From CAZTKP01 sp964614215 (GTDB lineage: Bacteria > UBP6 > UBA1177), in assembly GCA_964614215.1 (NCBI GenBank), contig CAZTKP010000048.1:1-17040 (forward strand): a DNA stretch of 17,040 nucleotides, given 5' to 3'. The notes under the pieces were generated by a model. It had not been told where the DNA came from. It saw nothing but the letters and a program-made list of their open reading frames with translations, and did not search any database. Each line of letters begins with the position of its first letter. Positions within the stretch are counted from its first letter, which is position 1. This document shows positions 1 to 6,624 of the stretch, piece after piece. Position numbers and translations under genes: made by a program.

Positions 1-395
1 GTGTTTGCGACTCTCTCTTCAAAATGAACAGGTTTCGCATACTTTTCCATGTATTTTTTCATTGTTTCGCCGGGAACATCGCTAAGTTCATAGCTGTTGT
101 CACGACCATTGATAGCAATGAAAGAATCCATCTTCTTCATTCTTAAAAGGTCAACTTCCTTCATGATGTCAAACCATTCATCATCAGCATTAAGAAGTGC
201 CTTCCTCTGAAGTTTTGTATCGTTATAGTTAACAAAAGCTCTTCCGCCGGCTGCCTTTACTTCTTCAATAAGTGCATGAACCAGAGGGATCGGCCAGCTA
301 TCTTTAAACTCAATAAGAACGTTCTCACCTTTTTTAATCTTTGTACTGTAACCAACCAGATTCTTTGCGACTTTTGCGATTCTCGGATCTTTCAT
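1..395 (-). CDS. Aminopeptidase, M29 family (N-terminal part, runs off the window)
   Basis: This is the N-terminal 131 residues of a protein whose C-terminus lies beyond the left edge. It begins MKDPRIAKVAKNLVGYS and continues with IKKGENVLIEF, an AGGRAFVNYND segment and a VHFEERVAN segment, a layout I recognise from the N-terminal domain of M29 (AmpS/AmpT, thermophilic) metallo-aminopeptidases. Those enzymes use two metal ions to release N-terminal amino acids from peptides in the cytoplasm. The metal ligands lie in the C-terminal half and cannot be checked here. The ATG is preceded by a strong GGAGGAGAG Shine-Dalgarno and, further upstream, a near-consensus promoter. It is divergent from the DUF89 gene. 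Family call is fairly sure; substrate is not visible. Confidence 0.8.
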   Translation of the reverse strand, partial: MKDPRIAKVAKNLVGYSTKIKKGENVLIEFKDSWPIPLVHALIEEVKAAGGRAFVNYNDTKLQRKALLNADDEWFDIMKEVDLLRMKKMDSFIAINGRDNSYELSDVPGETMKKYMEKYAKPVHFEERVAN

Positions 396-436
396 GATCT
401 CTCCTCCAATTGTGTGAATAAAACAGGTAACAGCTG

Positions 437-465
437 ATTCTAATAACTGGATTTAGTCATGTCAA
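437..465 (-). promoter_or_regulatory. Sigma-70-type promoter for the M29 aminopeptidase
   Basis: On the minus strand, TTGACA (465-460) and TAGAAT (442-437) are separated by exactly 17 bases, close to consensus. The start codon follows about 41 bases downstream with a strong ribosome binding site. Position and match are seen; activity is inferred. Confidence 0.65.
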
Positions 466-471
466 ATTTAG

Positions 472-481
472 TTACATGTAA
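472..481. promoter_or_regulatory. Perfect palindrome TTACATGTAA in the divergent intergenic region
   Basis: A 10-base perfect palindrome lies between the two divergent transcription units, just upstream of the minus-strand -35 box (460-465) and overlapping by position the plus-strand candidate promoter region (from 482). Such a place suits a small dimeric regulator. No regulator is identified and a chance palindrome is possible. Confidence 0.25.
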
Positions 482-512
482 TTGACAAACCATTTCAAAG
501 ATGTAGTGTGAT
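482..512 (+). promoter_or_regulatory. Candidate promoter for the DUF89 gene
   Basis: A perfect TTGACA is present at 482-487. The -10 element is poor: TAGTGT at 504-509 (16-base spacing) or TGTGAT at 507-512 (19-base spacing). The gene starts at 534, leaving a short leader. The -35 is convincing; the -10 is not, so an activator may be needed. Confidence 0.35.
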
Positions 513-533
513 ATCGTTTTATGGAGGAATAAG

Positions 534-1427
534 ATGAAAGAAAAGACTACTATCTCAACTGAATGCTATCCCTGTATTTTTCAGCAGCTTCTGTCTATTG
601 CAAAACTGATGGATCTTGATGAAACACAGAAAAAAACCTTTTTTGAAAAGATCATGCACTATCTTCTGGAAACTCACGGCGAAGGAATTGTTGTTCAGCA
701 TGTCATAAGAAAAGCTACCGACACAGTAATTGAAATGAAGGGTAAACCGAAAGATTTTGATCCATACAGTGAGATCAAAGCTCAGTCAAACAAAATAGCT
801 TCTGATTTTTCACCCATGTTCAGAAAAATGATCGAAGAGTCTGATCATCCTCTTGAAACAGCCTTAAAAATTTCCTCTGCCGGAAATATTATCGACTACG
901 GAGCTAAAGGTCATGCAGATCTTGATATTGAAAAAGAGCTTAGTTCCATCGATCAGCGTGAATTCGGGGTCTATGACTTTGAAAAACTCTATTTCTATCT
1001 TTCAAACGCTGAAATTCTACTCTACCTATGTGACAATGCAGGCGAAATAGTTCTGGACAAGATCTTTATAGAGGAAATTAAAAAAGCTTTTCCGTCACTT
1101 AAAATAATCTGTGCTGTAAGAGAAAAACCCATCATAAACGATGCTGTGCTTAAAGACGCTCTCGATATCGGACTTGATAAAGTGGCAGAAGTCATTTCTT
1201 CAGGGAGCATCTATCCGGGAACAATTCTTGAGGAAACATCCAGTAAATTCAAGCATCTATATGAAACATCAGATATTATAATCTCCAAAGGACAGGGCAA
1301 TTTTGAAACACTTCTAGAGGAAGCTCCGAAGAAGTTGTTTTTCATCCTCAGGATCAAATGTGAAATGATGGCAAGACTCTCTGATGTTAAAAAAGGAGAT
1401 CTCGTTCTTATGCAGGGAAAAAATTAG
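534..1427 (+). CDS. DUF89/ARMT1-like metal-dependent phosphatase
   Basis: The 297-aa protein matches the DUF89 family, cytoplasmic metal-dependent phosphatases thought to remove damaged or excess phosphometabolites. Visible family marks are an N-terminal CxxC (C11, C14), the CDNAGE segment with D167 and N168, the REKPIINDA segment with N202 and D203, the SKGQGNFETL segment at 251-260, and a basic R273/K275 region near the C-terminus. Asp and Asn in those segments are the usual metal ligands. Length fits the short prokaryotic subfamily. The start has a strong GGAGG seven bases upstream. A PNPOx-like gene follows after 27 bases, suggesting a two-gene operon. The substrate cannot be predicted from sequence. 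Confidence 0.85.
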   Translation: MKEKTTISTECYPCIFQQLLSIAKLMDLDETQKKTFFEKIMHYLLETHGEGIVVQHVIRKATDTVIEMKGKPKDFDPYSEIKAQSNKIASDFSPMFRKMIEESDHPLETALKISSAGNIIDYGAKGHADLDIEKELSSIDQREFGVYDFEKLYFYLSNAEILLYLCDNAGEIVLDKIFIEEIKKAFPSLKIICAVREKPIINDAVLKDALDIGLDKVAEVISSGSIYPGTILEETSSKFKHLYETSDIIISKGQGNFETLLEEAPKKLFFILRIKCEMMARLSDVKKGDLVLMQGKN

Positions 1428-1454
1428 TTGATCGATCAATAAAAGGAGAAAAAA

Positions 1455-1832
1455 ATGTCAGTTTTACCAAAAGAAGTTAGTACAGCATGGGACAAAAGAG
1501 AGGGAGCAATTGTATTCACGACAGTAGATGAGGATAAAATACCAAATTCTATCTATGCTACATGCGTGAGTAAATTCGATGAAGAAACAATAGTGATCGC
1601 TGACAATTATTTTCACAAAACACGAAACAATATTCTTGCAGGAAGCAAAGGCTCCATTCTCTTTATTACCGATGAGGGCAACGCTTTTCAATTAAAGGGA
1701 ACCATTGAATATCATAAAGAAGGTGAAGTTTTCGATGATATGAAAAAATGGAACCCGGAAAAGCATCCAGGTCATGCTGCAACTGTACTGAAAGTGGAAG
1801 AAGTCTACTCAGGTAGTGAGAAACTTTTATAA
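1455..1832 (+). CDS. Small pyridoxamine-phosphate-oxidase-like FMN-binding split-barrel protein
   Basis: The 125-aa protein has the single split-barrel plan of the PNPOx-like superfamily: an N-terminal helix, TTVDEDKIPNSIYATC at 22-37, the ADNYFHKTRNNI segment at 49-60, GSKGSILFIT and a KGTIEYH strand. Members usually bind FMN or F420 and act as small oxidoreductases or flavin sensors. The conserved tail with KWNPEKHPGHAA and VEEVYSG is, to my knowledge, typical of a subgroup in anaerobic delta-like bacteria. It is too short to be true PdxH and lacks its PLP features. AGGAG lies just upstream of the ATG. It shares a probable transcript with the DUF89 gene. Substrate and cofactor are not determined. 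Confidence 0.8.
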   Translation: MSVLPKEVSTAWDKREGAIVFTTVDEDKIPNSIYATCVSKFDEETIVIADNYFHKTRNNILAGSKGSILFITDEGNAFQLKGTIEYHKEGEVFDDMKKWNPEKHPGHAATVLKVEEVYSGSEKLL

Positions 1833-1846
1833 TTCAAACATAGAAA

Positions 1847-2473
1847 CTATTTGGCTGAATCAATACGATCAGCAATATCAACGAGACTTTCCACGAGTTC
1901 TTCCAGCTTTGAAGCAGGGATATATGGAAAAAAGTTAAACCCGTATTTAAGTTTAATAAGCACATCAGTACTACCGATAACAATAGTATCAAGTTTGAAG
2001 ATCCATTTAATATAAAAATCATTCATTTTTGAAATCAACTCTTGGTCATCCTGTAATCTGTCTGCAAGATCTTTATTTGCACGCCTGGTTTTAAATGTTC
2101 TGTTGAATTTCCAGTCAGATGTTTCAAAGTTTATAACTTTTTTACCGCGCCTCAAACTTGGTTTAGCCAAAGATATATCAAGACCTTCGTGCCTGGACTT
2201 AAAATCAACAGTGATCTTTGAATCCATACTATTATTGGGAATCACACAAACTCTATGACCTTTAACGCCACCAACTAACTGCCCGAATTCTTTGATATAT
2301 TTTGACGGTTCATGTTTTAAACCGATTTTTTCACCGACTTTTGGAAGTTTCGTAGTTGACAGTTTACTCAGGATAGAATCGATCAGAATAGCCTTAATCA
2401 TCCAAAGAAGAGCTATCGGCGAGAAATCCGAAATTACTAGTAACCCATTAAGAAAACGTTTGATCAGAAACAA
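1847..2473 (-). CDS. Unrecognised 208-aa protein with hydrophobic N-terminus
   Basis: I do not recognise this family. The start is a TTG, supported by a strong GGAGG seven bases upstream; the next ATG is residue 25 and has no comparable site. Residues 8-35 are hydrophobic and may dip into or cross the membrane once. The middle (86-130) is basic and strand-rich, and the C-terminus has a helix with acidic residues (188-206). It lies 20 bases after the zinc-ribbon membrane protein and is probably co-transcribed with it, so a joint membrane role is possible. It converges on the PNPOx-like gene with only 14 bases between the stops and no clear terminator there. Confidence 0.6.
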   Translation of the reverse strand: MFLIKRFLNGLLVISDFSPIALLWMIKAILIDSILSKLSTTKLPKVGEKIGLKHEPSKYIKEFGQLVGGVKGHRVCVIPNNSMDSKITVDFKSRHEGLDISLAKPSLRRGKKVINFETSDWKFNRTFKTRRANKDLADRLQDDQELISKMNDFYIKWIFKLDTIVIGSTDVLIKLKYGFNFFPYIPASKLEELVESLVDIADRIDSAK

Positions 2474-2493
2474 AACTCCACCTCCTTCTTTAA

Positions 2494-2820
2494 CTACAGG
2501 CTGTTAAGAAGCTGATAATACTCGCTGAGCATTGCAACAGACTTCATTGTTGCAGTAATAAGGTAATAGCTGAATATAGAAATAACAGCCGTAAGACCGA
2601 TCTTCCAGCCGATAGATGTATTCGGCCGCATCCAGATCAGAGGAATAGCAAAAGGTCCGACAATAAGAACCATGGTCACTATAAAAGAAGTCTTCAAATA
2701 AACTGGAAGTTCTTCTTTTCTTTGAGTCGGGATCAGCATCGGCTCAAGGAATTCACCGCAGTGCTTACATTTTATCGCTTCATCCTGAATTTCTTCAGCA
2801 CAGAATGGACATCTTTTCAT
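2494..2820 (-). CDS. Zinc-ribbon membrane protein, two transmembrane segments
   Basis: The 108-aa protein opens with a zinc ribbon: C4 and C7 in CPFC, C18 and C21 in CKHC, the CxxC-x10-CxxC pattern that binds one zinc. Two hydrophobic helices follow at about 43-63 and 73-91. This resembles many small zinc-ribbon proteins of the cell membrane with unknown role. I chose the ATG at 2820, because AGGA lies eight bases upstream of it; an in-frame TTG at 2835 would place that Shine-Dalgarno inside the gene. A plausible promoter precedes it, and the 208-aa gene follows. Function is not predictable. Confidence 0.7.
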   Translation of the reverse strand: MKRCPFCAEEIQDEAIKCKHCGEFLEPMLIPTQRKEELPVYLKTSFIVTMVLIVGPFAIPLIWMRPNTSIGWKIGLTAVISIFSYYLITATMKSVAMLSEYYQLLNSL

Positions 2821-2856
2821 TTCAAAGTTCCTCAATCAAATCTAAAAACTACAGGG

Positions 2857-2884
2857 AGTATATTCCTTTAAAACAAAAAGACAA
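2857..2884 (-). promoter_or_regulatory. Promoter for the zinc-ribbon/208-aa operon
   Basis: On the minus strand TTGTCT (2884-2879) and TATACT (2862-2857) are 16 bases apart, about 37 bases upstream of the chosen ATG. The match is good but not perfect; it suggests that this pair is transcribed separately from ttcA upstream. Confidence 0.45.
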
Positions 2885-2897
2885 ATCGGAAAATGGA

Positions 2898-3665
2898 CTA
2901 CTTTATCACACTGTCTTTTGACGGTTTTTTCAGCAGATAATCAGGATCGTAAGTGAAAAGACTCCTGAAAAGCGACTTTTTTATGGCAGGATCTTTCTTA
3001 TAAAGCTCTTTAAGAAGCTCCTTCACCCACTCTCTATTGTTCTTTTCACCGTATTTACAGTCATTCTCAAATGTCTTTAGGCCTGTATCTCTAGCTTCTT
3101 TTCTAATCTGATACTCATGAATATATACCATCGGACGGATAAGTCGCATTTTTCCACCGAAAAACGGATTGCTTGGATTCATTGAACCGATCTGTGAAGA
3201 AAGGAACATATTCATAAGGAGAGTCTGAATAAAATCATCCCTGTGATGTCCGAAAGCAACAACTGTTGATCCTATTTTCTCAGCAACCCTGAACAGCTCC
3301 ATCCTTCTGAATCTTGAGCAGGTATAACAGGGATTTCTGCTTTCAGAGCTTTCAGTCAGATCTTTTTCAAGCGATCTTTCAGCAACATGCATCTTTATCT
3401 CAAGATCATCACAGAGTTTCCTGAGATACGCCTCCTTTTCATCATCATTTTCAAAGCCCTGCCTGACAAAACAGGCTTCAACAGAAAATTTTTCCCTTAC
3501 CTTAACCTTATCTCTCGCCATAAGTCGAAGCAGCATAGAACTATCCTTTCCTCCCGAAAGAGCAACTAGAACCTTTTCACCTTCCCTGACCATGTTGTAG
3601 TCCTTAATTGCAAGCTCAAGCCTTTTATGCATGTTGAGAAAAGTTCGGGACTCTCGTATTTTCAT
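2898..3665 (-). CDS. ttcA: TtcA-family tRNA 2-thiolation enzyme (PP-loop ATPase)
   Basis: The 255-aa protein has the PP-loop SGGKDS at 37-42, which adenylates the target base, followed by CYTC (C113, C116) and a third lone cysteine C203 in the NDCKYG segment. In TtcA the CxxC pair plus a distant third Cys hold a [4Fe-4S] cluster used to insert sulfur at C32 of certain tRNAs, and this layout matches. The GHHRDDFIQTLLMN segment at 139-152 is also typical. Group I TtuA/Ncs6 proteins carry additional zinc-finger CxxC pairs that are absent here, which supports TtcA-like. Its ATG overlaps the stop of the upstream membrane protein (ATGA), so translation is probably coupled. Exact tRNA substrates are not shown. 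Confidence 0.8.
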   Translation of the reverse strand: MKIRESRTFLNMHKRLELAIKDYNMVREGEKVLVALSGGKDSSMLLRLMARDKVKVREKFSVEACFVRQGFENDDEKEAYLRKLCDDLEIKMHVAERSLEKDLTESSESRNPCYTCSRFRRMELFRVAEKIGSTVVAFGHHRDDFIQTLLMNMFLSSQIGSMNPSNPFFGGKMRLIRPMVYIHEYQIRKEARDTGLKTFENDCKYGEKNNREWVKELLKELYKKDPAIKKSLFRSLFTYDPDYLLKKPSKDSVIK

Positions 3666-4321
3666 TTTAAAGGGATCCTTTTTGTACCATTGTTTTTCAG
3701 ATAAAGTTCCCTGGTGTCACTCCTGATAAGTGTAAGGTCCGTAACAATAATTTCCGGCTTGTTGTATAAATAGATTATTTCAGCATTATTAAGCAGGTTT
3801 ATCCTTTCAGGGATCTTCGCTCCGTAAATATAGAAAATATCAGGCTGCCTGAAATCCGACTGAAAATGAAGAAACACCTCTTCTATCTTTTCCTCAAGCA
3901 GTTCACTATTCCCCTCGACTTTAAGGATAACAGCAACTATATCGGCCTCTACATCAGGGAAAGACGGTTTTTCTATATCGTGCATAGAAGTTTCATGTAT
4001 TTTAAGATCATCCTGTTTATCTGTTTCCGTGTCATTCTCAACAGTAAGACTATACAGACCGAAAAAACACTTCACCCCACCTGAGTCCAGAGACATCCAT
4101 CTGAAATCACTGCCTTTTTCTCCATGAAAGCGTTTATCGCCCAGTCCTTTGACATGCACTTCCCTATCCTTGCAGAAAGAATTCTCCAGATCTTTATTTT
4201 CAGAACCTGAAATGTCGAAAACCAGACATATTTTCCTGCGGTTAAGATCATCGATGCTGAACAGAATTAAAATAACGGCTGTCAGCAGAATAATTATCAG
4301 TGCTGTGATTACTTTTTTCAT
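3662..4321 (-). CDS. Unrecognised 219-aa protein with N-terminal membrane anchor and DxSxS motif
   Basis: The start is the ATG at 4321; reading further upstream would run through the tRNA gene. Residues 3-22 form one hydrophobic helix, an uncleaved anchor or signal, so the rest is probably outside the cytoplasm. Residues 36-40 read DISGS after a hydrophobic strand, which fits the DxSxS metal site of a von Willebrand A domain, but the later VWA motifs are not visible and the protein is short, so this is weak. A strand-rich C-terminal half follows. The gene begins 16 bases after the tRNA 3' end and overlaps ttcA by four bases. Weak GGAA precedes the start. Function unknown. Confidence 0.6.
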   Translation of the reverse strand: MKKVITALIIILLTAVILILFSIDDLNRRKICLVFDISGSENKDLENSFCKDREVHVKGLGDKRFHGEKGSDFRWMSLDSGGVKCFFGLYSLTVENDTETDKQDDLKIHETSMHDIEKPSFPDVEADIVAVILKVEGNSELLEEKIEEVFLHFQSDFRQPDIFYIYGAKIPERINLLNNAEIIYLYNKPEIIVTDLTLIRSDTRELYLKNNGTKRIPLK

Positions 4322-4337
4322 GATTGTTCCAAAAAAA

Positions 4338-4414
4338 TGGTCGGGATGACTGGGCTCGAACCAGCGACTCCTACGTCCCGAACGTAGTACTCTACCAAAC
4401 TGAGCTACATCCCG
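4338..4414 (-). tRNA. tRNA-Pro, anticodon CGG
   Basis: A full cloverleaf can be folded. The acceptor stem is CGGGATG/CATCCCG, the D stem GCTC/GAGT (one G-U pair), the anticodon stem CTACG/CGTAG with loop TTCGGGA, and the T stem GCTGG/CCAGT with loop TTCGAGC. Discriminator A and an encoded CCA follow. The anticodon CGG with G37 reads CCG codons as proline. Position 32 is U, so this tRNA is not itself a substrate for C32 thiolation by the TtcA-type enzyme downstream. Seven T residues directly follow the CCA. Confidence 0.95.
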
Positions 4415-4429
4415 ACTCAAACAGGCGAA

Positions 4430-4457
4430 TTTATACCATTAATCTCTTAAATTTCAA
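4430..4457 (-). promoter_or_regulatory. Promoter for tRNA-Pro
   Basis: On the minus strand TTGAAA (4457-4452) and TATAAA (4435-4430) are 16 bases apart, 15 bases ahead of the tRNA 5' end. No other good promoter is visible before the downstream protein genes, so they may share this transcript. Confidence 0.6.
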
Positions 4458-4465
4458 TTTTTTTC

Positions 4466-4494
4466 TTGACCCTTGTTTTTGTTAGGTGTATAGT
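4466..4494 (+). promoter_or_regulatory. Promoter for lexA
   Basis: TTGACC (4466-4471) and TATAGT (4489-4494) are separated by exactly 17 bases, 32 bases before the lexA ATG. A direct GTTAG pair (4481-4485 and 4496-4500) straddles the -10, a place where a LexA operator would act. None of the well-known SOS boxes (CTGT-N8-ACAG, CGAAC-N4-GTTCG, GTTC-N7-GTTC) is present. Confidence 0.7.
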
Positions 4495-4526
4495 GGTTAG
4501 AGAATCTGGTTTATGTGAGGTGTCTT

Positions 4527-5165
4527 ATGATTTCTAAAGAGAGAAAGGAATTAACTGAAGCTCAGGAAAAATTATTTAACTCCATTGCAGAATTTATTTC
4601 TGTGAATGGATTCCCTCCCACATCAAGAGAACTTGGAAGTATTCTCGGGATAACTTCCACCAGTGTTTATGAACAACTGGAAAGACTTGAGAGCAAGGGA
4701 TACATCAGAAGAAAGAAGAGAACGGCAAGATCAATTGAGATCATTAAGGAACCTCTCGCTGAAAAACCGGCTTCATCCAATGTAAAGTTAATTAAAATAC
4801 CTGTCATCGGAACAATTGCGGCAGGACAGCCTATCTTCGCATACGAGAATGTCGAAGATGAGATCTATGTTGATGAAAGCAGTGTCGGCAAAGGCCGCTT
4901 CTTTGCCTTAAAGATCCGCGGTGAAAGCATGATCAATGCAGGTATCAACAACGGAGACCTTGTGATAATACGCAGACAGCCTCTAGTGGAACCGGGCGAA
5001 ATTGTTGCCGCACTCCTTGACGATGAAGCAACATTGAAAAGACTCAGAATCTCAAAAGGGAGGGTTTTTCTTGATCCGGAAAACGATGATTTTGAACCTA
5101 TTGAAGTAACATACAGGGAAGATTTTAAGATTCTCGGCAAACTGGTATCTACAGTTTCTATTTAA
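4527..5165 (+). CDS. lexA: LexA repressor (SOS response)
   Basis: The 212-aa protein has the full LexA plan. An N-terminal winged HTH (about 1-70) includes GFPPTSRELGSILGI and TSTSVYEQLERLESKGYI. A self-cleavage site follows at A99-G100 within GTIAAGQP. The C-terminal S24 peptidase domain has catalytic S134 in RGESM and K171 in ATLKRL. LexA represses DNA-repair genes and cuts itself when RecA filaments form on damaged DNA. The ATG at 4527 is chosen because GAGG lies about six bases upstream; an in-frame GTG at 4515 would take that site inside the gene. It stands alone, with its own promoter and terminator. All catalytic residues are present, so it should be functional. Confidence 0.97.
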   Translation: MISKERKELTEAQEKLFNSIAEFISVNGFPPTSRELGSILGITSTSVYEQLERLESKGYIRRKKRTARSIEIIKEPLAEKPASSNVKLIKIPVIGTIAAGQPIFAYENVEDEIYVDESSVGKGRFFALKIRGESMINAGINNGDLVIIRRQPLVEPGEIVAALLDDEATLKRLRISKGRVFLDPENDDFEPIEVTYREDFKILGKLVSTVSI

Positions 5166-5264
5166 TAATTACGTTTACTTACATTTTTTTCTAATTTTTT
5201 TTAATAAAATGTGACTATGTCTGTAACTGTATTTATGCGAGATCGTATTTTTTCTCTAACGCCG

Positions 5265-5299
5265 GGCGGAGCAGTTCTCTTTTGCTCCGTCTTTTTTTT
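5265..5299 (+). terminator. Intrinsic terminator of lexA
   Basis: The inverted repeat GGCGGAGCA / TGCTCCGTC (5265-5273 and 5283-5291, one G-U pair) has a 9-base loop and is followed by eight T (5292-5299). It faces the plus strand. On the minus strand the hairpin has no T tract after it, so it serves lexA only. The T tract abuts the stop codon of the converging gene. Confidence 0.9.
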
Positions 5300-5732
5300 A
5301 ATCATCTTTCAAAGCTTTCTCTGCAAGAAGAGTAAGTCCATGATCTAACAGCTCTTTTTTATCACTACTGATAAACCTGTAAACACACTTTGCCTCAGTT
5401 TCTCTAAATTTCAGCAATCGATCTAACGCAGAAGAAGCGTTCCCGCTTTTAATTTCTCCAATCTCAGAAATTCTGCCGTATCTCATCATACGGATCACTT
5501 CCCTGCATTCAGAAACAATGGTTATTTTTGTATCATCTTCAAACTTAATATTTTCATGAAGATACGTACACATAATATTAAAAACTACTATCTCCGCTTC
5601 AACCGGAGACATCAAATCCTGAAATACACCGGAAGACTGATACTGTCTTCTGCCTTTACTGATCCTGTAGGCCCAGCCATAGAGTTTTCCTGTGCCCGGA
5701 ACTATTCTGGTTTCAATAGTTATTTTTGACAT
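5298..5732 (-). CDS. Unrecognised 144-aa protein, possible RNase H-like fold
   Basis: I do not recognise a named family. The order of elements resembles RNase HI: a first strand with TIETRI (E7) then PGTGKLYGWAYRI, a helix starting MSPVEAEIV with E45, a strand and turn ITIVSECREVIRM with E75, and a C-terminal helix after D130. In RNase HI these four places hold Asp, Glu, Asp and Asp, so at least two would be changed to Glu, and activity is doubtful. This comparison is by eye and weak. The ATG has GGAGG nine bases upstream, inside a large inverted repeat. The gene is last in the nadK direction, 67 bases downstream of nadK. Confidence 0.55.
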   Translation of the reverse strand: MSKITIETRIVPGTGKLYGWAYRISKGRRQYQSSGVFQDLMSPVEAEIVVFNIMCTYLHENIKFEDDTKITIVSECREVIRMMRYGRISEIGEIKSGNASSALDRLLKFRETEAKCVYRFISSDKKELLDHGLTLLAEKALKDD

Positions 5733-5735
5733 TAC

Positions 5736-5797
5736 GCCTCCACTTTGAATATTTTAACATAATTATAGATTTTTATCCAATATTCAGAGGTGGCGGC
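5736..5797. repeat. Imperfect inverted repeat between nadK and the 144-aa gene
   Basis: Arms at 5779-5797 and 5736-5753 can pair over about 16 base pairs with one bulge and two mismatches; the inner 8 pairs (TGAATATT/AATATTCA) are perfect. The loop is 25 bases. In the minus-strand transcript the 3' arm contains the GGAGG Shine-Dalgarno of the 144-aa gene, so folding would hide it. A TATAAT lies in the loop (5767-5762) and could be a -10, though no good -35 is seen. Confidence 0.55.
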
Positions 5798-5799
5798 TT

Positions 5800-6624
5800 C
5801 TAGAGTCTTTTGCCCAGATGCAGTTTTTGGGAAAGAATGTTGAAAAAATTCCTGGTGGGATGAGGAATATAGATAAGCTCCTTTTCAGAGCGCTTAATTA
5901 TCACTTCGTCATCAATGAGCATTCTCACCGATTTTCGTCCATCACAGTTAAGTATCCCCACCTCACACTCTTTAAGAACAACTTTAAGCTCGTTATCAGC
6001 AGGCAGAACAAGCGGTCTGTGGGTCAAGGCATGAGGAGCCATTGCATTAACAACAAAGGACTCTTCATTAGGATAAAGGATCGGTCCGTTAATTGAAAGA
6101 TTGTATGCTGTCGATCCAGTCGGAGTGGCAACGATAACACCGTCACACTTATAGTTAGGAAGCTCTTCGTTATTGTATTCAATTCCGAGAGTCAGCATAG
6201 GCCCTTTCATATCTCTATGAACAAGAACCTCGTTAAGAGCAGTCGTATGAAATATTTCTCCACCTTCCCTGATGATCGAAATATCCATCATCATCCTGCG
6301 TCCTTTTTTATAATTTCCTTTGAGAATATCATCTATTACTTTCTCTTCATGAGGATCTATCTCAACCAGAAAACCAAGATGTCCGATATTTACTCCGGCT
6401 ATAGGAATACTCTGCTCAAAAGCAATATGTGCAGCATCAAGAAAAGTGCCGTCTCCACCTGCCGCTATTACAAGATCATACCTGTCTTTTGTGTTATAAC
6501 TTGTTACCATTTCTATATTATGTTTTTTACAGATCCGGTTGAGCAATTTCTCGAACTCTTTCTGCTCTTCCTTCCTTTTTCCGTCTTTTCTGTGGTATAG
6601 AAGCACACTGTTTATCTTATTCAT
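5800..6624 (-). CDS. nadK: NAD kinase
   Basis: The 274-aa protein phosphorylates NAD to NADP in the cytoplasm. Family marks are GGDGT at 56-60 with D58, the GVNIGHLGFL segment at 77-86, the NE pair at 131-132 (NEVLVHRD), and the TPTGSTAY motif at 168-175 that contacts NAD. Length is normal for bacterial NadK. Its ATG overlaps the stop of the Hsp33-like gene (ATGA), so it is part of the long minus-strand operon and probably translationally coupled. Supply of NADPH fits beside a redox-controlled chaperone. No key residue is missing. Confidence 0.95.
   Translation of the reverse strand: MNKINSVLLYHRKDGKRKEEQKEFEKLLNRICKKHNIEMVTSYNTKDRYDLVIAAGGDGTFLDAAHIAFEQSIPIAGVNIGHLGFLVEIDPHEEKVIDDILKGNYKKGRRMMMDISIIREGGEIFHTTALNEVLVHRDMKGPMLTLGIEYNNEELPNYKCDGVIVATPTGSTAYNLSINGPILYPNEESFVVNAMAPHALTHRPLVLPADNELKVVLKECEVGILNCDGRKSVRMLIDDEVIIKRSEKELIYIPHPTRNFFNILSQKLHLGKRL

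Noticed and set aside
2821..2835. TTG start for the zinc-ribbon protein
   Set aside because: AGGA within the extension serves the ATG at 2820, and the zinc ribbon begins right after that ATG.
4322..4420. N-terminal extension of the 219-aa gene to 4420
   Set aside because: The extra 33 residues are a translation of the tRNA-Pro gene; the ATG at 4321, followed at once by a membrane helix, is the real start.
4515..4526. GTG start for lexA, four residues longer
   Set aside because: It would place the Shine-Dalgarno GAGG inside the gene; the ATG at 4527 has correct spacing and matches known LexA N-termini.
5265..5299. Bidirectional use of the lexA terminator for the minus-strand operon
   Set aside because: On the minus strand the hairpin is followed by CCGGCGTTAG, with no T tract, so only the plus direction is supported.
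6217..6600. Plus-strand 127-aa ORF inside nadK
   Set aside because: Antisense to NAD kinase, which has all its motifs; no ribosome binding site.
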